A DNA stretch of 64,000 nucleotides. Source: Brooklawnia cerclae. Lineage in GTDB: Bacteria; Actinomycetota; Actinomycetes; Propionibacteriales; Propionibacteriaceae. A program made the translations under genes and the position numbers. The notes under the pieces are model-generated. The model was not told the origin of the DNA. It made no database searches and saw only the letters and a list, made by a program, of their open reading frames with translations. Location of the stretch: assembly GCF_011758645.1 (NCBI RefSeq), contig NZ_JAAMOZ010000001.1, positions 620,001-684,000 on the forward strand. Direction: 5' to 3'. Positions 51,452 to 61,000 of this stretch are shown here, piece by piece. The number at the start of each line of letters is the position of its first letter. Within the stretch, counting starts at the first letter, position 1.

Positions 51452-52294
51452 GTGACTCATGCGTCCCAGCCTCCCGAGGCGAACGTCGATGCCCCGATCG
51501 GTATCTTCGACTCCGGGTTCGGCGGCCTCACGGTCGCCCGAGCGATCGTCGACCTGCTGCCGAACGAGGACGTCGTCTACCTGGGCGACACCGCGCGTGC
51601 CCCGTACGGGCCCCGACCGATCGCCGACGTGCGGCGGTACACGCTGGAGGGGCTCGACTGGCTGGTCGACCAGGGTGTGAAGGCCTTGGTCATCGCGTGC
51701 AACACCGGGTCGTCCGCCGCATTGCGCGATGCCCGGGAGCGCTACTCGCTGCCGATCGTCGAGGTGATCCTGCCGGCGGCACGCAAGGCTGCCGCGATCA
51801 CGCGCGACAGGCAGGTCGGGGTCATCTGCACGCAGGCCACCGCGACGTCGCGCAGCTACAACGACGCGATGGCGGTCTCGGGGGTGAGCCTGCTGACCCG
51901 CGTCTGCCCGCGCTTCGTGGAGTTCGTCGAACAGGGCGTCACGTCGGGGGACGAGTTGATGGCCGTCGCGGACTCCTACCTCCGGCCGCTGCGTGAGCGC
52001 GGCGTCGACACGCTCATCCTGGGTTGCACGCACTACCCGCTGCTGTCGGGGGTCATCAGCTATCTCATGGGCGAGGACGTGACGCTGGTCAGCAGCGCGG
52101 ACGAATGCGCCCGCGCTGCTTTCGCGATGCTCACGAGGCTGGAACTGCTGCGCGGTGACGCGCACGAGGCGACCCGTGCGTTCGTCACCACCGGTAACCC
52201 CGAACGCTTCGAGGGCCTGGGCCGCCGCCTCATGGGCGGGTTCGTCAGCGGCGTCCAGCAGGTGCGGTTGACCAGGACTCCCACTCCGGCCTGA
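51452..52294 (+). CDS. murI: Glutamate racemase
   Basis: Makes D-glutamate for peptidoglycan. The 280-residue enzyme carries both catalytic cysteines, in VIACNTGSSAA and LGCTHYPLL, with IFDSGFGGLTV at the start and YLGDTARAPYG as the substrate loop. The Thr after the first Cys is kept. GTG 51452 is chosen by the leaderless-type -10 box; the frame runs open upstream inside DUF2017. In related genomes rph and rdgB follow soon after; here the lactate genes intervene. Confidence 0.96.
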   Translation: MTHASQPPEANVDAPIGIFDSGFGGLTVARAIVDLLPNEDVVYLGDTARAPYGPRPIADVRRYTLEGLDWLVDQGVKALVIACNTGSSAALRDARERYSLPIVEVILPAARKAAAITRDRQVGVICTQATATSRSYNDAMAVSGVSLLTRVCPRFVEFVEQGVTSGDELMAVADSYLRPLRERGVDTLILGCTHYPLLSGVISYLMGEDVTLVSSADECARAAFAMLTRLELLRGDAHEATRAFVTTGNPERFEGLGRRLMGGFVSGVQQVRLTRTPTPA

Positions 52295-52305
52295 CGGCCG
52301 GTGAC

Positions 52306-52347
52306 CCGGTGGGCGCCACGTGCCAATCCTGTCGTGGCACCCACCGG
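52306..52347. terminator. Bidirectional terminator-like hairpin, murI/dld
   Basis: Fifteen-base arms at 52306-52320 (CCGGTGGGCGCCACG) and 52333-52347 pair with one mismatch around a 12-base loop. It lies between convergent genes. There is no T-run, as usual for high-GC terminators. Confidence 0.7.
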
Positions 52348-52364
52348 ATGTCTTGATCGCGCCC

Positions 52365-55220
52365 TCAGGCGTGCACCGTCGCGCGCTGGCCCGCGGTCGC
52401 CCGGTCGGCGACGACCTCGAGCACATGCACGTACGTCTTGCCCGTGGCACGCGTCATACCGATCTCGCAGGTGCGGTTGCACGAGAGATACAGCTGGGCG
52501 TCCAGTTTGGCCACTGAGGCGGCCTCGTCCCGCGTCGAACTCGCGGTGAGTTCGGGGTGCAGCAGGCCGCGGTCACCGGCGAAAGCGCAGCAGCGCAGCC
52601 CGTCGGGGACGACGACCTGGTCGGCCACGAGCCCGGCCAGCATGATGAGCGCCTCGTTGACGCCCATCCGGGTGCTGGAGCACGTCGGGTGGACGACGGC
52701 GAGCCGGTCCTTGTGCAACTCGGGCAGCCGTGGGGCGACGAACTCGGCGGCCCACGTGGTGGCGTCGATCACCCGGATGTCGTCGACGCCGGCCTTGTGG
52801 AGTGCGATCGCGGTTCCTTCGGAGCAGCTGACGTTGTCGCAGATCACCGGGAGCCGGCCATTGTCGCTCGCCCGTCCCAGCACCTCGGCCAGACGGTGGC
52901 CCATGATGTCGCCGCCCTTGTGCAGGCCCTTGGACTTCCAGGGGGTCGCGCAACACAGCCCGCCGATGCCCTCGGGCACCTCGACCTGGTAGCCGACGAG
53001 GTCCGCGAGCTTCAGCACGGCCTCCCGGACGCCCGAGCCGTGCTCGTAGCCGGTGCCGAACATCGATCCGACGCAGGCGGGCATGAAGACGGCCTGCGGT
53101 GTTGCGGCGGGGCGCGGTTTGCGGATGGGTCCGCCACCGGGGAGCTCTGCCGACAACGTCGGGATCACGTCCTTGCTGCCGATCGCTCTGGCTGCGCCCA
53201 GCACCCCGCGGACGAGCGGGTTCGGCACGTGGTCGACGACGGTCATGCCCGCCGAGGCGATGTGTAGGACGCCGGACCAGTGCTCGGCGGCGAACGCCCA
53301 TCCGGAGTCCAGTGCACCCGGCGCGCGCTCGGCGCGCAGGTCGCGGATGAGGTCACCGGTGTTGATCTTCACCGGGCAGGCCGTCTGGCACATCCCGTCG
53401 ACAGCACAGGTCTGGACGACCGAGTAGGTCTCCTGCTCGTACAACTGCTTGGCGAGTTCCTGATCGCCGGACGCCTGCGCCGCCGCGATGGCACGCTGCA
53501 CGACGATGCGCTGGCGTGGTGTCGTCGTCAGATGCTGGCTCGGGCAGACGGGCTCGCAGTAGCCGCACTCGACACAGTCGTCGATCACCGGGCGCACCGG
53601 GACGGTCTTCTTGATGTTCTTCAGGTGGAGCTTCGGGTCCTCGGTGAGCACGGCCCCCGGGTTGAGGCTGACCGTGGGATCACACGCCCGCTTCACCTGC
53701 CACATGGCGTCGTAGAGCTCGTCGCCGTACTGGCGGTGGACGAAAGGCGCCATGATGCGTCCGGTGCCGTGTTCGGCCTTGAGGGTGCCCTGCTTGCCGA
53801 GCACGAGCTGCACCATGTCCTCGGTGAAGTCCTCGTAGCGCTTCATCGACTCGGGGCCGGCGAAGTCCTCGGTGACCAGGAAGTGGATGTTGCCGTTCTT
53901 CGCATGGCCGAAGATGACGGCGTCCTTGTAGTGGTGGCGGTCGAACAGCACCTGCAACTCGCTGCAGACGTTGCCGAGACGCTCCATGGGCACCGCGATG
54001 TCCTCGAGCAGCGCCGCCGTGCCCTTGGGCCGGTTGCGGGCCACCTTCGTGTACAGGCCTTGGCGCATCGTCCACATCTCCGTGCGCCGCTTCGGGTCCT
54101 GGGTCATCTCGGGATCCGAGTAGAGGTCGAAGTCGCCGAAGTGTGCCAGGCCCTCCTTCGACCTCTCGGCGAGTTCCTCGTCGGTGTCGCCCTGGTACTC
54201 GACGAGCAGGGACGCCTGCCCCTTGACCTCCATGCCCTTCGGCAGCACCGACTCGGCTTCCTTGCCCATGGCGAGGATGGCCGCGGAGTCGACGAGCTCG
54301 ACCACGTCGGCGCCGCTGTTGACCAGCGTGGGCAGCGCGTCCGTCGCGGCGTCGAGCGAGTTGAACAGGAGGAAGCCCGTGGCGGTCTTGGGATGCACGG
54401 GCACGGTGCGGAAGTATGCCTCGGCGATGAAGCCGAGCGTGCCCTCGCTGCCGACCAGCAGGTGCTCGAGGATCTTCACGGGCTGGTCGAAGTCGACGAA
54501 CGAGTTCATGCCGTAGCCCATGGTGTTCTTGATCGCCCAGCGGCGCTCGATGTCGGCGCGCATCTCGGGACGGCGCAACTGGTCGCGCAGGGTCTCGAGC
54601 ACCTCGACCAGCGCGGGCTCGTCGGCACGCAGCCTGGCGTCCGCGTCCGGCGCCCCGGTGTCGACCACGGTCCCGCTGGGCAGGACGACGGTCATCGACT
54701 CGATCGTCCGGTAGGTGTTCGCGGTGGTGCCGCAGGTCATGCCGGACGAGTTGTTGGCGATCATCCCACCGATGGTGCAGGCGATCTCGCTGGCGGGGTC
54801 GGGGCCGAGCTTGGTGCGATGGCGTGCCAGCTGCGCGTTCACCTGGCGGACCGTCGCGCCGGGCTGGACGCGGACGCGGGCGCCGTTGTCGAGCACCTCG
54901 ATGTCGCGGAAGTGGCGGCGCACGTCCAGGGTCAATCCCTCGGACAGCGCTTGCCCGGACAGGCTGCTTCCGCCTGCCCGCATCGTCAGGGGCCAGCCCG
55001 CGTTGACGGCGATGGCCATGGCCGTCGCCACCTGGGCTGCCGTGCGCGGCCGGGCCAGTGCCTGCGGCGTCGCGAGGTAGTGGGACGCGTCGATGGCGAC
55101 GGCGACCCGGTCGAGCACCCGGGTGGTCACCTCGACGTCGTCCCCCAGGGCCCGGGCGAGTCGCTCGACGACATCGGTCCGTACGTCGGATATGGCTGCG
55201 CGCGAACTGAGGACGGTCAT
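52365..55220 (-). CDS. dld: FAD/Fe-S D-lactate dehydrogenase (Dld type)
   Basis: A 951-residue flavoprotein. The N-terminal half is an FAD-binding PCMH domain (TMRAGGSSLSGQALSEGL; GGMIANNSSGM) plus the FAD-oxidase C domain with HAKNGNIHFLV and EHGTGRI. It is followed by two ferredoxin-like clusters (CVECGYCEPVCPS; CAVDGMCQTACPV) and two CCG-type Cys motifs (GLCCATPWK; RCCAFAGDRG). This is the layout of the GlcD/Dld-type enzyme that passes electrons to the quinone pool. ATG 55220 overlaps the regulator stop (ATGA). With LutABC present, this one probably handles D-lactate. Confidence 0.9.
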   Translation of the reverse strand: MTVLSSRAAISDVRTDVVERLARALGDDVEVTTRVLDRVAVAIDASHYLATPQALARPRTAAQVATAMAIAVNAGWPLTMRAGGSSLSGQALSEGLTLDVRRHFRDIEVLDNGARVRVQPGATVRQVNAQLARHRTKLGPDPASEIACTIGGMIANNSSGMTCGTTANTYRTIESMTVVLPSGTVVDTGAPDADARLRADEPALVEVLETLRDQLRRPEMRADIERRWAIKNTMGYGMNSFVDFDQPVKILEHLLVGSEGTLGFIAEAYFRTVPVHPKTATGFLLFNSLDAATDALPTLVNSGADVVELVDSAAILAMGKEAESVLPKGMEVKGQASLLVEYQGDTDEELAERSKEGLAHFGDFDLYSDPEMTQDPKRRTEMWTMRQGLYTKVARNRPKGTAALLEDIAVPMERLGNVCSELQVLFDRHHYKDAVIFGHAKNGNIHFLVTEDFAGPESMKRYEDFTEDMVQLVLGKQGTLKAEHGTGRIMAPFVHRQYGDELYDAMWQVKRACDPTVSLNPGAVLTEDPKLHLKNIKKTVPVRPVIDDCVECGYCEPVCPSQHLTTTPRQRIVVQRAIAAAQASGDQELAKQLYEQETYSVVQTCAVDGMCQTACPVKINTGDLIRDLRAERAPGALDSGWAFAAEHWSGVLHIASAGMTVVDHVPNPLVRGVLGAARAIGSKDVIPTLSAELPGGGPIRKPRPAATPQAVFMPACVGSMFGTGYEHGSGVREAVLKLADLVGYQVEVPEGIGGLCCATPWKSKGLHKGGDIMGHRLAEVLGRASDNGRLPVICDNVSCSEGTAIALHKAGVDDIRVIDATTWAAEFVAPRLPELHKDRLAVVHPTCSSTRMGVNEALIMLAGLVADQVVVPDGLRCCAFAGDRGLLHPELTASSTRDEAASVAKLDAQLYLSCNRTCEIGMTRATGKTYVHVLEVVADRATAGQRATVHA

Positions 55221-56059
55221 GTGTGGTCTCCATTCGACGGTGAACGAGAACCGCTGGCCCGAGTGGGCCGCGCTGATTGGTTAGACCATACAACTCTGGC
55301 GGATACCCCGCCAGACTCGGGTGCGGTCTCGCCTGAGTTGGGTGCTACTGGTGTATCACGTGCCGCCTTGCCCTCCATGGGCAGGATGGCATAAGCCGTC
55401 CGGATGTGTTCCTCGATGAGGTCGGCAGCGCGGGCCTCGTCGCCTTGCGCGATCGCCTCGAAGACGCGCCGGTGCTGGCGGATGAGGTCGCGGCGGAAGG
55501 CCTGCCAGTCGTCCATGTGCTCGCTGGCGATGTGGATGGGCCGGGCCAGGGACTCGCGTACCGCCGAGGTCAGTACGGTCACCATCTCGTTGTCGGCGAT
55601 CTCCGCGATGGTGATGTGGTAGGCGGTGTCGAGCCCGTTGAACTCGTCCAGTTCCATGTGGGGAGCCTCCATCCGCGCCAGCATGTCGCCTAGCCTGGCC
55701 AGGCTCTCGGCGTCCGCGTGCCTGGCCGCGAGCTGCACGTTGAACCGCTCCAGCATGACGCGGGCCTCGACGACCTCGTCCACGGGGAACTCGGAGAGGG
55801 CCACGTGCATGCGCAGGAGTTTGCGCAGGGCGCGCTCGTGCTGGCCGGTGATCCGGTTGCCGCTCCCCGGGCCCGCGCCGACCCGCGAGGTCACCAGTCC
55901 TTGCGCCGCCAGCGTGCGGATGGCCTCGCGGACGGCGGTTCTGCTCACCCCGAGCTGGGCCGCGAGTTCGCGCTCGGGCGGCAGGGACGAGCCCACGGTG
56001 AGCTCGCCGGCGAGAATCTGCCGCTCGATGTGGCGCAGGACCACCTCGTATGCCTTCAC
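55217..56059 (-). CDS. FadR/GntR-family regulator (LldR-like)
   Basis: A 280-residue regulator. The winged helix reads LPPERELAAQLGVSRTAVREAIRTLAAQGLV; the C-terminal FCD domain has the metal-binding Asp and His residues in DTAYHITIAE, RQHRRVFEAI and EEHIRTAY. An unusual tail of about 50 residues after the FCD domain is rich in Ser, Arg and Pro. Its DNA includes an operator-like site and an 8-bp stem, so the tail may exist mainly to carry the dld control region. It is divergent from lldP and likely represses both units in the absence of lactate. Confidence 0.92.
   Translation of the reverse strand: MKAYEVVLRHIERQILAGELTVGSSLPPERELAAQLGVSRTAVREAIRTLAAQGLVTSRVGAGPGSGNRITGQHERALRKLLRMHVALSEFPVDEVVEARVMLERFNVQLAARHADAESLARLGDMLARMEAPHMELDEFNGLDTAYHITIAEIADNEMVTVLTSAVRESLARPIHIASEHMDDWQAFRRDLIRQHRRVFEAIAQGDEARAADLIEEHIRTAYAILPMEGKAARDTPVAPNSGETAPESGGVSARVVWSNQSARPTRASGSRSPSNGDHT
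55278..55288. promoter_or_regulatory. FadR-type operator before dld
   Basis: TGGTTAGACCA matches the TGGTNNNACCA pattern of FadR/PdhR/LldR sites perfectly. It lies in the 3' end of the regulator gene, 58 bases before the dld ATG. Confidence 0.6.
55295..55315 (-). promoter_or_regulatory. Perfect stem-loop within the regulator 3' end
   Basis: TCTGGCGG and CCGCCAGA pair fully around a 5-base loop, directly beside the 55278 operator and about 75 bases before dld. It could set the dld/regulator ratio by attenuation or RNA processing. Confidence 0.4.
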
Positions 56060-56139
56060 TCATCACTCCCTCGGGACGTGCGGCGCCGCCCGGCCTTATC
56101 GGCGCCCATTTCGTTGACATCAGACTATGCCTGCACCTT

Positions 56140-56150
56140 TGGTCGGACCC
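56140..56150. promoter_or_regulatory. FadR-type operator, imperfect
   Basis: TGGTCGGACCC fits TGGTNNNACCA at all but the last base. It is 81 bases before the regulator start, suiting autoregulation. Confidence 0.4.
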
Positions 56151-56249
56151 CTCCCCCCGCTGCGCCGACGCCCGGTGATAACCTCGCCGCAGCTGGCCGC
56201 TATTACCGGCTTGACTCGGCCACGAGTCGACCAAGGGCCTGCGCCGCCC

Positions 56250-56279
56250 TTGACAATGGTCTGACCACAGGTCAACGAT
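56250..56279 (+). promoter_or_regulatory. lldP promoter with embedded operator
   Basis: TTGACA at 56250-56255 and AACGAT at 56274-56279 (18-base spacer). The perfect operator TGGTCTGACCA (56257-56267) fills the spacer, so a bound FadR-type repressor would block polymerase. Confidence 0.65.
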
Positions 56280-56319
56280 GGTCTGCGTCAGCCATCCTGC
56301 GAACAATGGAGTTTCCTCG

Positions 56320-58011
56320 ATGCAATTCCAACCCGACATTGCGCCGATCAACGGTAACCTCACGCTTTCGGCCCTCGTAGCTCTTCTTCCCCTGCTCACG
56401 ATCTTCTTCACCCTGGGCGTGCTGCGTTGGAAGGCCCACTGGGCCGGTCTGACCGCACTCGCCGTGGCGATCCTGGTGGCGATCTTCGCGTTCCAGATGC
56501 CCGCCGGTCTCGCGGTCCTTTCCGCCACCGAGGGTGCGGCCTTCGGCATCGTCCCGATCACCTGGATCGTGCTGTGCGCGATCTGGATGTACGAGTTGAC
56601 CGTCGAATCCGGTCACTTCGAAGACCTCCGGTCGACCTTCCACGCCATCTCGGCCGATCCCCGCATCCTCGCGATCCTGATCGCCTTCTGCTTCGGCGGC
56701 CTCATGGAGGCCCTGGCAGGGTTCGGCGCGCCGGTGACCATCACCGGCGTCATGCTGATGTCGATCGGCTACCCGCCGCTGCGTGCGGCGATCACCGTGT
56801 TGCTGGCCAACACGGCACCTGTCGCGTTCGGCGCGATCGCGACCCCGATCATCACCGCGGGCAACCTGACCCACATCCCCTATCAGCAGGTGGGTGCCTA
56901 CGTCGGCCATCAGACCCCGCTGCTCGCGTGGTTCGTTCCGCTCCTGCTCGTCCTGATCGTGGACGGCGTGCGCGGTCTCAAGGAGGTGTGGCCGGCGGCG
57001 CTGACCATCGGCGTCGCGTTCGCCCTGGCCCAGTGGATCAGCTCCACCTGGCTGTCGGTCGAGCTCACCGACATCATCGCCTCGCTGGTCGGCCTGGCCG
57101 CCGGTGTCATCATGATGAGGTTCTGGAAGCCCAAGGGCACGCAAGAAGCTGTCGAGCGGCTCACGGCGATGAAGACCAAGGAGGCCGAGGACGGCTATCA
57201 CAGCACGACCGAGGTCGAGGTCAAGGAGGTTCAGACGGTCACCGGTGCGAAGGTCTGGATGGCGCTGTTCCCCTACGCCCTGGTCATCGTGATCTTCTCG
57301 GTCGCCAAGCTCGTCCCCGCGGTCAAGAACTGGCTGGCGTCCACGGACGTCAAGATCAACTGGCCGGGTATGTGGGACGGCGACCAGGCGCTGATCCTCA
57401 CGAACGCCGGTGCCGCCAACAGCTCGACCATCTACAACTTCCAGTGGCTGAGCAATCCCGGCACCCTGCTGCTGATCACGGGTGTCATCGTGGGACTCGT
57501 CTACCGCATGAGCCCGTCGTTGATGGCGCGTGTGTTCGGGCGCCAGGTGTACAAGCTGCGCTGGACCTTCCTGACCATCGGTTCGGTGCTGGCGCTGGCC
57601 TACGTGATGAACCTGTCGGGCCAGACCATCACCGTCGGCACGTGGATCGCCGGCGCCGGTGCGGCCTTCGCCTTCCTGTCGCCCATCCTGGGCTGGATCG
57701 GCACCGCTGTGACCGGCTCCGACACATCGGCCAACGCGTTGTTCTCGACCCTGCAGCAGACCGCCGCCCAGAACATCGGCATCGATCCGACCCTGCTCGT
57801 CTCGGCCAACACCGCTGGTGGCGTGGTCGGCAAGATGATCAGTCCGCAGAACCTCGCGATCGCCGCGACTGCCGTCGGTCTGGTCGGCAAGGAGTCGGAC
57901 ATCCTCAGGAAGTCGGTCTGGTGGAGTCTCGGCCTGCTGGCCGTGTTGTGCCTGTTGGTCGGGCTCCAGTCGACGCCTGTGCTCTCGTGGATGTTGCCGG
58001 TGTTCAAGTGA
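56320..58011 (+). CDS. lldP: L-lactate permease
   Basis: A 563-residue LctP/LldP permease with about 13 hydrophobic segments. Family blocks seen are LAGFGAPVTITGVML, AFGAIATPI, GAAFAFLSPILGWIGTAVTGSDTSANALF, LLVSANTAGGVVGKMISPQN. ATG 56320 (MQFQPDIAPINGN) is preferred over ATG 56278, because the latter lies inside the predicted -10 box; GGAG is found 8 bases upstream. It heads the lldP-lutABC operon. Confidence 0.95.
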   Translation: MQFQPDIAPINGNLTLSALVALLPLLTIFFTLGVLRWKAHWAGLTALAVAILVAIFAFQMPAGLAVLSATEGAAFGIVPITWIVLCAIWMYELTVESGHFEDLRSTFHAISADPRILAILIAFCFGGLMEALAGFGAPVTITGVMLMSIGYPPLRAAITVLLANTAPVAFGAIATPIITAGNLTHIPYQQVGAYVGHQTPLLAWFVPLLLVLIVDGVRGLKEVWPAALTIGVAFALAQWISSTWLSVELTDIIASLVGLAAGVIMMRFWKPKGTQEAVERLTAMKTKEAEDGYHSTTEVEVKEVQTVTGAKVWMALFPYALVIVIFSVAKLVPAVKNWLASTDVKINWPGMWDGDQALILTNAGAANSSTIYNFQWLSNPGTLLLITGVIVGLVYRMSPSLMARVFGRQVYKLRWTFLTIGSVLALAYVMNLSGQTITVGTWIAGAGAAFAFLSPILGWIGTAVTGSDTSANALFSTLQQTAAQNIGIDPTLLVSANTAGGVVGKMISPQNLAIAATAVGLVGKESDILRKSVWWSLGLLAVLCLLVGLQSTPVLSWMLPVFK

Positions 58012-58040
58012 CCCGGTGAAACCGGACTGGAGGAGGACCC

Positions 58041-58826
58041 ATGACCATCACCGCACCATCAGCGGCCACCGCACGGCCGGGGGCGGGTATGAAGGTCGCG
58101 TTGTTCGCCACCTGCGCCAACGATGTGATGTTCCCGCAGACGCCGATCGCGACCGTGAAGCTGCTCGAACGCCTCGGCTGTCGCGTCGAGTTCCCGATGG
58201 AACAGACATGCTGCGGGCAGATCTTCGCCAACACGGGCTATTTCGACGAGGCCGTCGGGTCGGTGAAGACCTTCCTGCGGGCGTTCGAGCGGTACGAGTA
58301 CATCGTGGGGCCGTCCGGATCCTGCGTCGGAGCCGTCCGGCACCAGCATGAGATGCTGGCCCGCCGGGCGGCCGGCGACAGGGTCGGCGATCGGGTGGCA
58401 GCCGTCGCGTCGCGCACCTATGACGTCAGCGAGTTCCTCGTCGACGTGCTCGGCGTGACCGACGTGGGGGCCTACTTCCCGCACCGGGTCACCTATCACC
58501 CGTCGTGTCACTCGGTGCGCATCGCCAAGGTGGGCGACAAGCCCTACCAGTTGCTCAAGGCAGTGCGAGGGCTCGATCTCATCGAGTTGCCGAACGCGGA
58601 GCAGTGCTGCGGCATGGGCGGCACGTTCTCGCTGAAGAATCCCGATGTTTCCACCGCGATGGCCGGCGACAAGGCGCGCAACGTCGCCTCCACGGGGGCC
58701 GAGTACCTGTGCGCGGGCGACAACCTGTGCCTGCTCAACATCTCGGGTGTGCTGAATCGGACGAAGGCGGGCGTCAAGCCCATCCATCTCGTCGAGATCC
58801 TCGCCCACTCGGAAGGGGACAACTGA
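58041..58826 (+). CDS. lutA: Lactate utilisation protein A, (Fe-S)-binding
   Basis: LutABC oxidises L-lactate to pyruvate. LutA (261 aa) has two CCG domains: EQTCCGQIFANTGY and EQCCGMGGTFSLKNPDV, plus the HPSCHSVR segment, which hold an iron-sulfur site of the heterodisulfide reductase type. ATG 58041 or M17 (MKVALFATCAND) may be used; GGAGGAGG lies upstream of the first. Its stop overlaps lutB (TGATG). Confidence 0.94.
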   Translation: MTITAPSAATARPGAGMKVALFATCANDVMFPQTPIATVKLLERLGCRVEFPMEQTCCGQIFANTGYFDEAVGSVKTFLRAFERYEYIVGPSGSCVGAVRHQHEMLARRAAGDRVGDRVAAVASRTYDVSEFLVDVLGVTDVGAYFPHRVTYHPSCHSVRIAKVGDKPYQLLKAVRGLDLIELPNAEQCCGMGGTFSLKNPDVSTAMAGDKARNVASTGAEYLCAGDNLCLLNISGVLNRTKAGVKPIHLVEILAHSEGDN

Positions 58827-60331
58827 TGGGAACCGAACTGGAACGCCTGACCCCCGCACCGCCCGAGGGGGATCTGCTCGACTCCCCGCGCTTCCCGCAG
58901 GCCGCGAAGACCGAGTTGGCCAATCACCAGCAGAGGACGAACCTTCGCCACGCCACCACCACCATCCGCAACAAGCGGGCCCGCGTGGTGGGGGAGCTGT
59001 CGAACTGGCAGGACCTCAGGGATGCGGGCGAGGCGATCAAGACGCGGGTCGGGCGGCATCTGGACGAGTACCTGCTGCAGTTCGAGGAGAACTTCACCAA
59101 GGCGGGTGGCCACGTCCACTGGGCGCGGGACGCCGAGGAGGCCAACCGCATCGTCGTGGCGCTGGTCAAGGACACCGGCCAGGAGGAGATCGTCAAGGTC
59201 AAGTCGATGGTCACCCAGGAGATCGACATGAACGAGGCCCTCGAGGCCGAGGGCATCGCCGCCTGGGAGACCGACCTGGCCGAACTGATCGTCCAACTGG
59301 GCCACGACCGCCCCAGCCACATCGTGGTGCCGGCCCTGCACCGCAACCGGTCGGAAGTGCGTGAGATCTTCCTCAAGGAGATGGGACGCTACGGCACCCC
59401 GCCTCCGGACGATCTCGACGACCAGCCGAAGAACCTGGCAGGTGCGGCCCGCGTCCATCTGCGCGAGAAGTTCATGCGGGCGAAGACCTCGACGTCGGGC
59501 GCGAATTTCGCGATCGCCGAGACCGGGTCGCTCGTGGTGGTGGAGTCGGAGGGCAACGGCCGCATGTGCCTGACGCTGCCGGACACCCTGATCTCGGTCG
59601 TGGGCATCGAGAAGATCCTGCCCACGTTCGACGACCTGGAGGTGTTCCTCCAGTTGCTGCCGCGTAGTTCCACCGGCGAGCGGATGAACCCCTACACCAG
59701 CGTCTGGACCGGGACGACCGACGGCGACGGCCCGAAGAACGTGCATGTCGTCCTCGTCGACAATGGTCGTACCAATGTGCTGGCCGATCCCGAGGGACGC
59801 GCGGCGCTGAGGTGCATCCGCTGCTCGGCGTGCCTCAACATCTGCCCGGTGTACGAGCGGGTCGGCGGGCACGCCTACGGCTCGGTGTACCCGGGCCCGA
59901 TCGGGGCCATCCTCAACCCGCAGCTGCGGGGCACGGACTCCGAGATCGACCGGTCGCTTCCCTTCGCGTCCAGCCTGTGCGGAGCCTGCAACGAGGTCTG
60001 CCCGGTGAAGATCCCGATCTCCGACCTGCTGGTGCACGAGAGGCACAAGGTCGTGGAGGCCAAGAAGAAGGATCCGCCGCACATCCCCCACACCGCCGAG
60101 CCCCAGATCATGGCCGCAGCAGCGTGGGTGATGGACGACCACCGGCACCTCGAACTGGCAGGCAAGGGCTCGGAGTTGGGCTCCAGGGTGCTGGGTGGGC
60201 TGCTCGGGTGGAAGAAGATCGGCCCGTTGCCGCCCCCGTTGTCGCGATGGACCGACGCCAGGGACGTGCCGATGCTGCCGGAGCAGACCTTCCGCGACTG
60301 GTGGAAGCAGAATCGGGAGACGAAGAAGTGA
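58826..60331 (+). CDS. lutB: Lactate utilisation protein B, Fe-S protein
   Basis: A 501-residue protein. The N-terminal LUD domain (VKSMVTQEIDMNEALEAEGI; FAIAETGSLVVVE) is followed by two [4Fe-4S] motifs, CIRCSACLNICPVYE and CGACNEVCPVKI, and a C-terminal DUF3390-type region that ends FRDWWKQN. It forms the electron-carrying core of the complex with LutA and LutC. ATG 58826 overlaps lutA by one base and lutC begins inside its stop. Confidence 0.95.
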   Translation: MGTELERLTPAPPEGDLLDSPRFPQAAKTELANHQQRTNLRHATTTIRNKRARVVGELSNWQDLRDAGEAIKTRVGRHLDEYLLQFEENFTKAGGHVHWARDAEEANRIVVALVKDTGQEEIVKVKSMVTQEIDMNEALEAEGIAAWETDLAELIVQLGHDRPSHIVVPALHRNRSEVREIFLKEMGRYGTPPPDDLDDQPKNLAGAARVHLREKFMRAKTSTSGANFAIAETGSLVVVESEGNGRMCLTLPDTLISVVGIEKILPTFDDLEVFLQLLPRSSTGERMNPYTSVWTGTTDGDGPKNVHVVLVDNGRTNVLADPEGRAALRCIRCSACLNICPVYERVGGHAYGSVYPGPIGAILNPQLRGTDSEIDRSLPFASSLCGACNEVCPVKIPISDLLVHERHKVVEAKKKDPPHIPHTAEPQIMAAAAWVMDDHRHLELAGKGSELGSRVLGGLLGWKKIGPLPPPLSRWTDARDVPMLPEQTFRDWWKQNRETKK

Positions 60332-60987
60332 GCGCCAGGGAAGTCATCCTCGCCAGGATCCGCAGTTCGCTGACCGATGTGCCCGTGGGCGTGGCTCCCG
60401 AGCGCGATGTGCCGGTGGCCTGGAAGTACGCGCAAGCCGTCGATGTCGGCGATGTGCTGGGTTCCTTCGCCCAGCGTGTGGCCGACTACAAAGCCACCGT
60501 GGTGCGCTGTGCGGCCTCGGAGGTTCCCGACGAGATCGCGAAGGCTCTCACGACCCTCGGCGTCAGGTCGGTGGTCGTCCCCACGGGTCTGGAGGAGTCG
60601 TGGAAGGACGCTGTGACGAAGGCAGGAGCGCATGTCGTCGTCGACTCCGAGGAGCACCGCCTGAGTCACAAGGAGCTCAACGACACGGGCGCGGTGCTGA
60701 CCGCGGCCGCCGTCGGTGCGGCACAGACGGGCACCATCGTTCTCGATCATTCGGCTGACCAGGGGCGTCGCGCGCTCTCGCTGGTGCCCGACGTGCACGT
60801 GTGCATCGTCCGGGCCGACCAGGTGGTCTCCGGGGTGCCCGAGGCGGTCGCACGCCTCAAGGCATCGGTGCAGGCCGGCCAGCCGCTGACCTGGATCAGC
60901 GGCCCGAGCGCGACGAGCGACATCGAACTCAGCCGAGTCGAGGGCGTCCACGGACCGCGGACGCTGTACGTGATCATCGCCGAATAG
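60328..60987 (+). CDS. lutC: Lactate utilisation protein C
   Basis: A 219-residue LUD-domain protein, the third subunit of the LutABC lactate oxidase system. Conserved blocks are [47 protein letters not shown] and the end [29 protein letters not shown] 60328 overlaps the lutB stop (GTGA). A strong hairpin follows 13 bases after the stop, closing the operon. Confidence 0.95.
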   Translation: MSAREVILARIRSSLTDVPVGVAPERDVPVAWKYAQAVDVGDVLGSFAQRVADYKATVVRCAASEVPDEIAKALTTLGVRSVVVPTGLEESWKDAVTKAGAHVVVDSEEHRLSHKELNDTGAVLTAAAVGAAQTGTIVLDHSADQGRRALSLVPDVHVCIVRADQVVSGVPEAVARLKASVQAGQPLTWISGPSATSDIELSRVEGVHGPRTLYVIIAE

Positions 60988-61000
60988 CGATCCGCGGGGT

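Noticed and set aside
53280-55394. 704-codon open frame antisense to dld
   Set aside because: The opposite strand encodes a full flavoprotein with all motifs.
56278-56319. Upstream ATG as lldP start
   Set aside because: It overlaps the predicted -10 box and lacks a ribosome site; ATG 56320 fits the family start.
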